DNA of 5,114 bases from Leptolyngbyaceae cyanobacterium CSSed165cm_216. GTDB taxonomy: Bacteria; Cyanobacteriota; Cyanobacteriia; Phormidesmidales; Phormidesmidaceae. This document shows positions 4,841-5,114 of this stretch, piece by piece. Position 1 is the stretch's first letter. Every line of letters starts with the position of its first letter. Position numbers and translations under genes: made by a program. The notes under the pieces were generated by a model. The model was not told the DNA's origin. It saw nothing but the letters and a program-made list of their open reading frames with translations, and made no database searches. The DNA is taken from positions 1 to 5,114 of the forward strand of contig SLIY01000037.1 in the NCBI GenBank assembly GCA_007135385.1. The letters are read 5' to 3'.

Positions 4841-5114
4841 TTTGAACTTGCTACCTTTGGGGCCGGGTGCTTCTGGGGCGTAGAAGCCGCCTTTCGTCAG
4901 CTCTCCGGCATTGTTGATACCTCCGTCGGTTACATGGGCGGGCACTTCGAGCACCCTTGCTATCTCGACGTCCTCTCGCGCATTACTGGCCACGCCGAGG
5001 TCTGTCAGGTGCAGTTTGACCCCGCTGCCCTAGCCTACGACACCCTGCTCGACACCTTCTGGCGCATCCACGATCCCACCAGTCTCAACCGCCAGGGAGC
5101 CGATCGCGGCGAGC
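4838..5114 (+). CDS. msrA: Peptide methionine sulfoxide reductase MsrA (5' part, runs off the window)
   Basis: Reduces the S-form of methionine sulfoxide in proteins, using thioredoxin as final donor, to repair oxidative damage in the cytoplasm. From GTG 4838 the frame stays open to the edge (92 complete codons of a family usually around 160-220). Visible motifs are the catalytic C11 in GAGCFWGVEAAFR, GYMGGH at 31-36, GHAEV at 51-55 and FWRIHDPTSLNRQG at 74-87. The usual NPTY and VC of this region read HPCY and VL here, and there are extra cysteines at 41 and 56. The family segment begins essentially at its normal N-terminus, so little or no msrA coding sequence is lost on the left. No own promoter or Shine-Dalgarno is visible: the bases directly before it belong to the toxin remnant. 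GTG 4829 is a second possible start. The frame is closed upstream by TGA at 4808-4810. Confidence 0.88.
   Translation, partial: MFELATFGAGCFWGVEAAFRQLSGIVDTSVGYMGGHFEHPCYLDVLSRITGHAEVCQVQFDPAALAYDTLLDTFWRIHDPTSLNRQGADRGE

Noticed and set aside
1..5114. Evidence for a wholly new multi-gene system
   Set aside because: All full genes belong to known families. The only unusual arrangement is the antitoxin/toxin-remnant/msrA junction, which is best read as a rearrangement until relatives show otherwise.

Overview
The window looks like chromosomal DNA from a filamentous-type cyanobacterium (inference). Six exact copies of the octamer GCGATCGC (HIP1) lie at 1920, 1969, 2969, 3684, 4376 and 4423, and the encoded proteins read like cyanobacterial families. 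Shine-Dalgarno signals are mostly weak, which also fits. I cannot name the genus.

Layout. Positions 1-416 hold no convincing gene, only a 12-bp inverted repeat at 190-220. A secreted alpha-amylase of the animal-type, chloride-dependent group follows on the + strand (417-1952). It converges, with a 4-base gap, on a - strand short-chain dehydrogenase/reductase (1957-2712). Upstream of that, on the same strand, is a small VOC/glyoxalase-fold protein (2878-3348) with a near-consensus promoter (3398-3425). Divergent from it, on the + strand, is a large-subunit rRNA pseudouridine synthase of the RluA/RluD type (about 3506-4438). Its reading frame has no ATG, GTG or TTG before the S4 domain.

The right end is the most unusual part. 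A VapB-like antitoxin (4540-4785) with a strong Shine-Dalgarno is followed two bases later by the start of a PIN-domain toxin (MRYLLDTDIC). That toxin gene is broken after about a dozen codons: it carries a 17-bp tandem duplication and then runs directly into the start of a peptide methionine sulfoxide reductase A gene (msrA, 4838 to the window edge). If one 17-bp copy is removed, the toxin start codon is in frame with msrA. The picture is a deletion that removed the toxin and placed msrA behind the antitoxin's expression signals, followed or accompanied by a small frameshifting duplication.

The genes do not form one pathway. The amylase is extracellular polysaccharide metabolism, SDR and VOC are small metabolic enzymes without a visible substrate, RluD is ribosome maturation, and MsrA is oxidative protein repair. 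I saw no CRISPR array, tRNA, rRNA, intact transposon or defence cluster.
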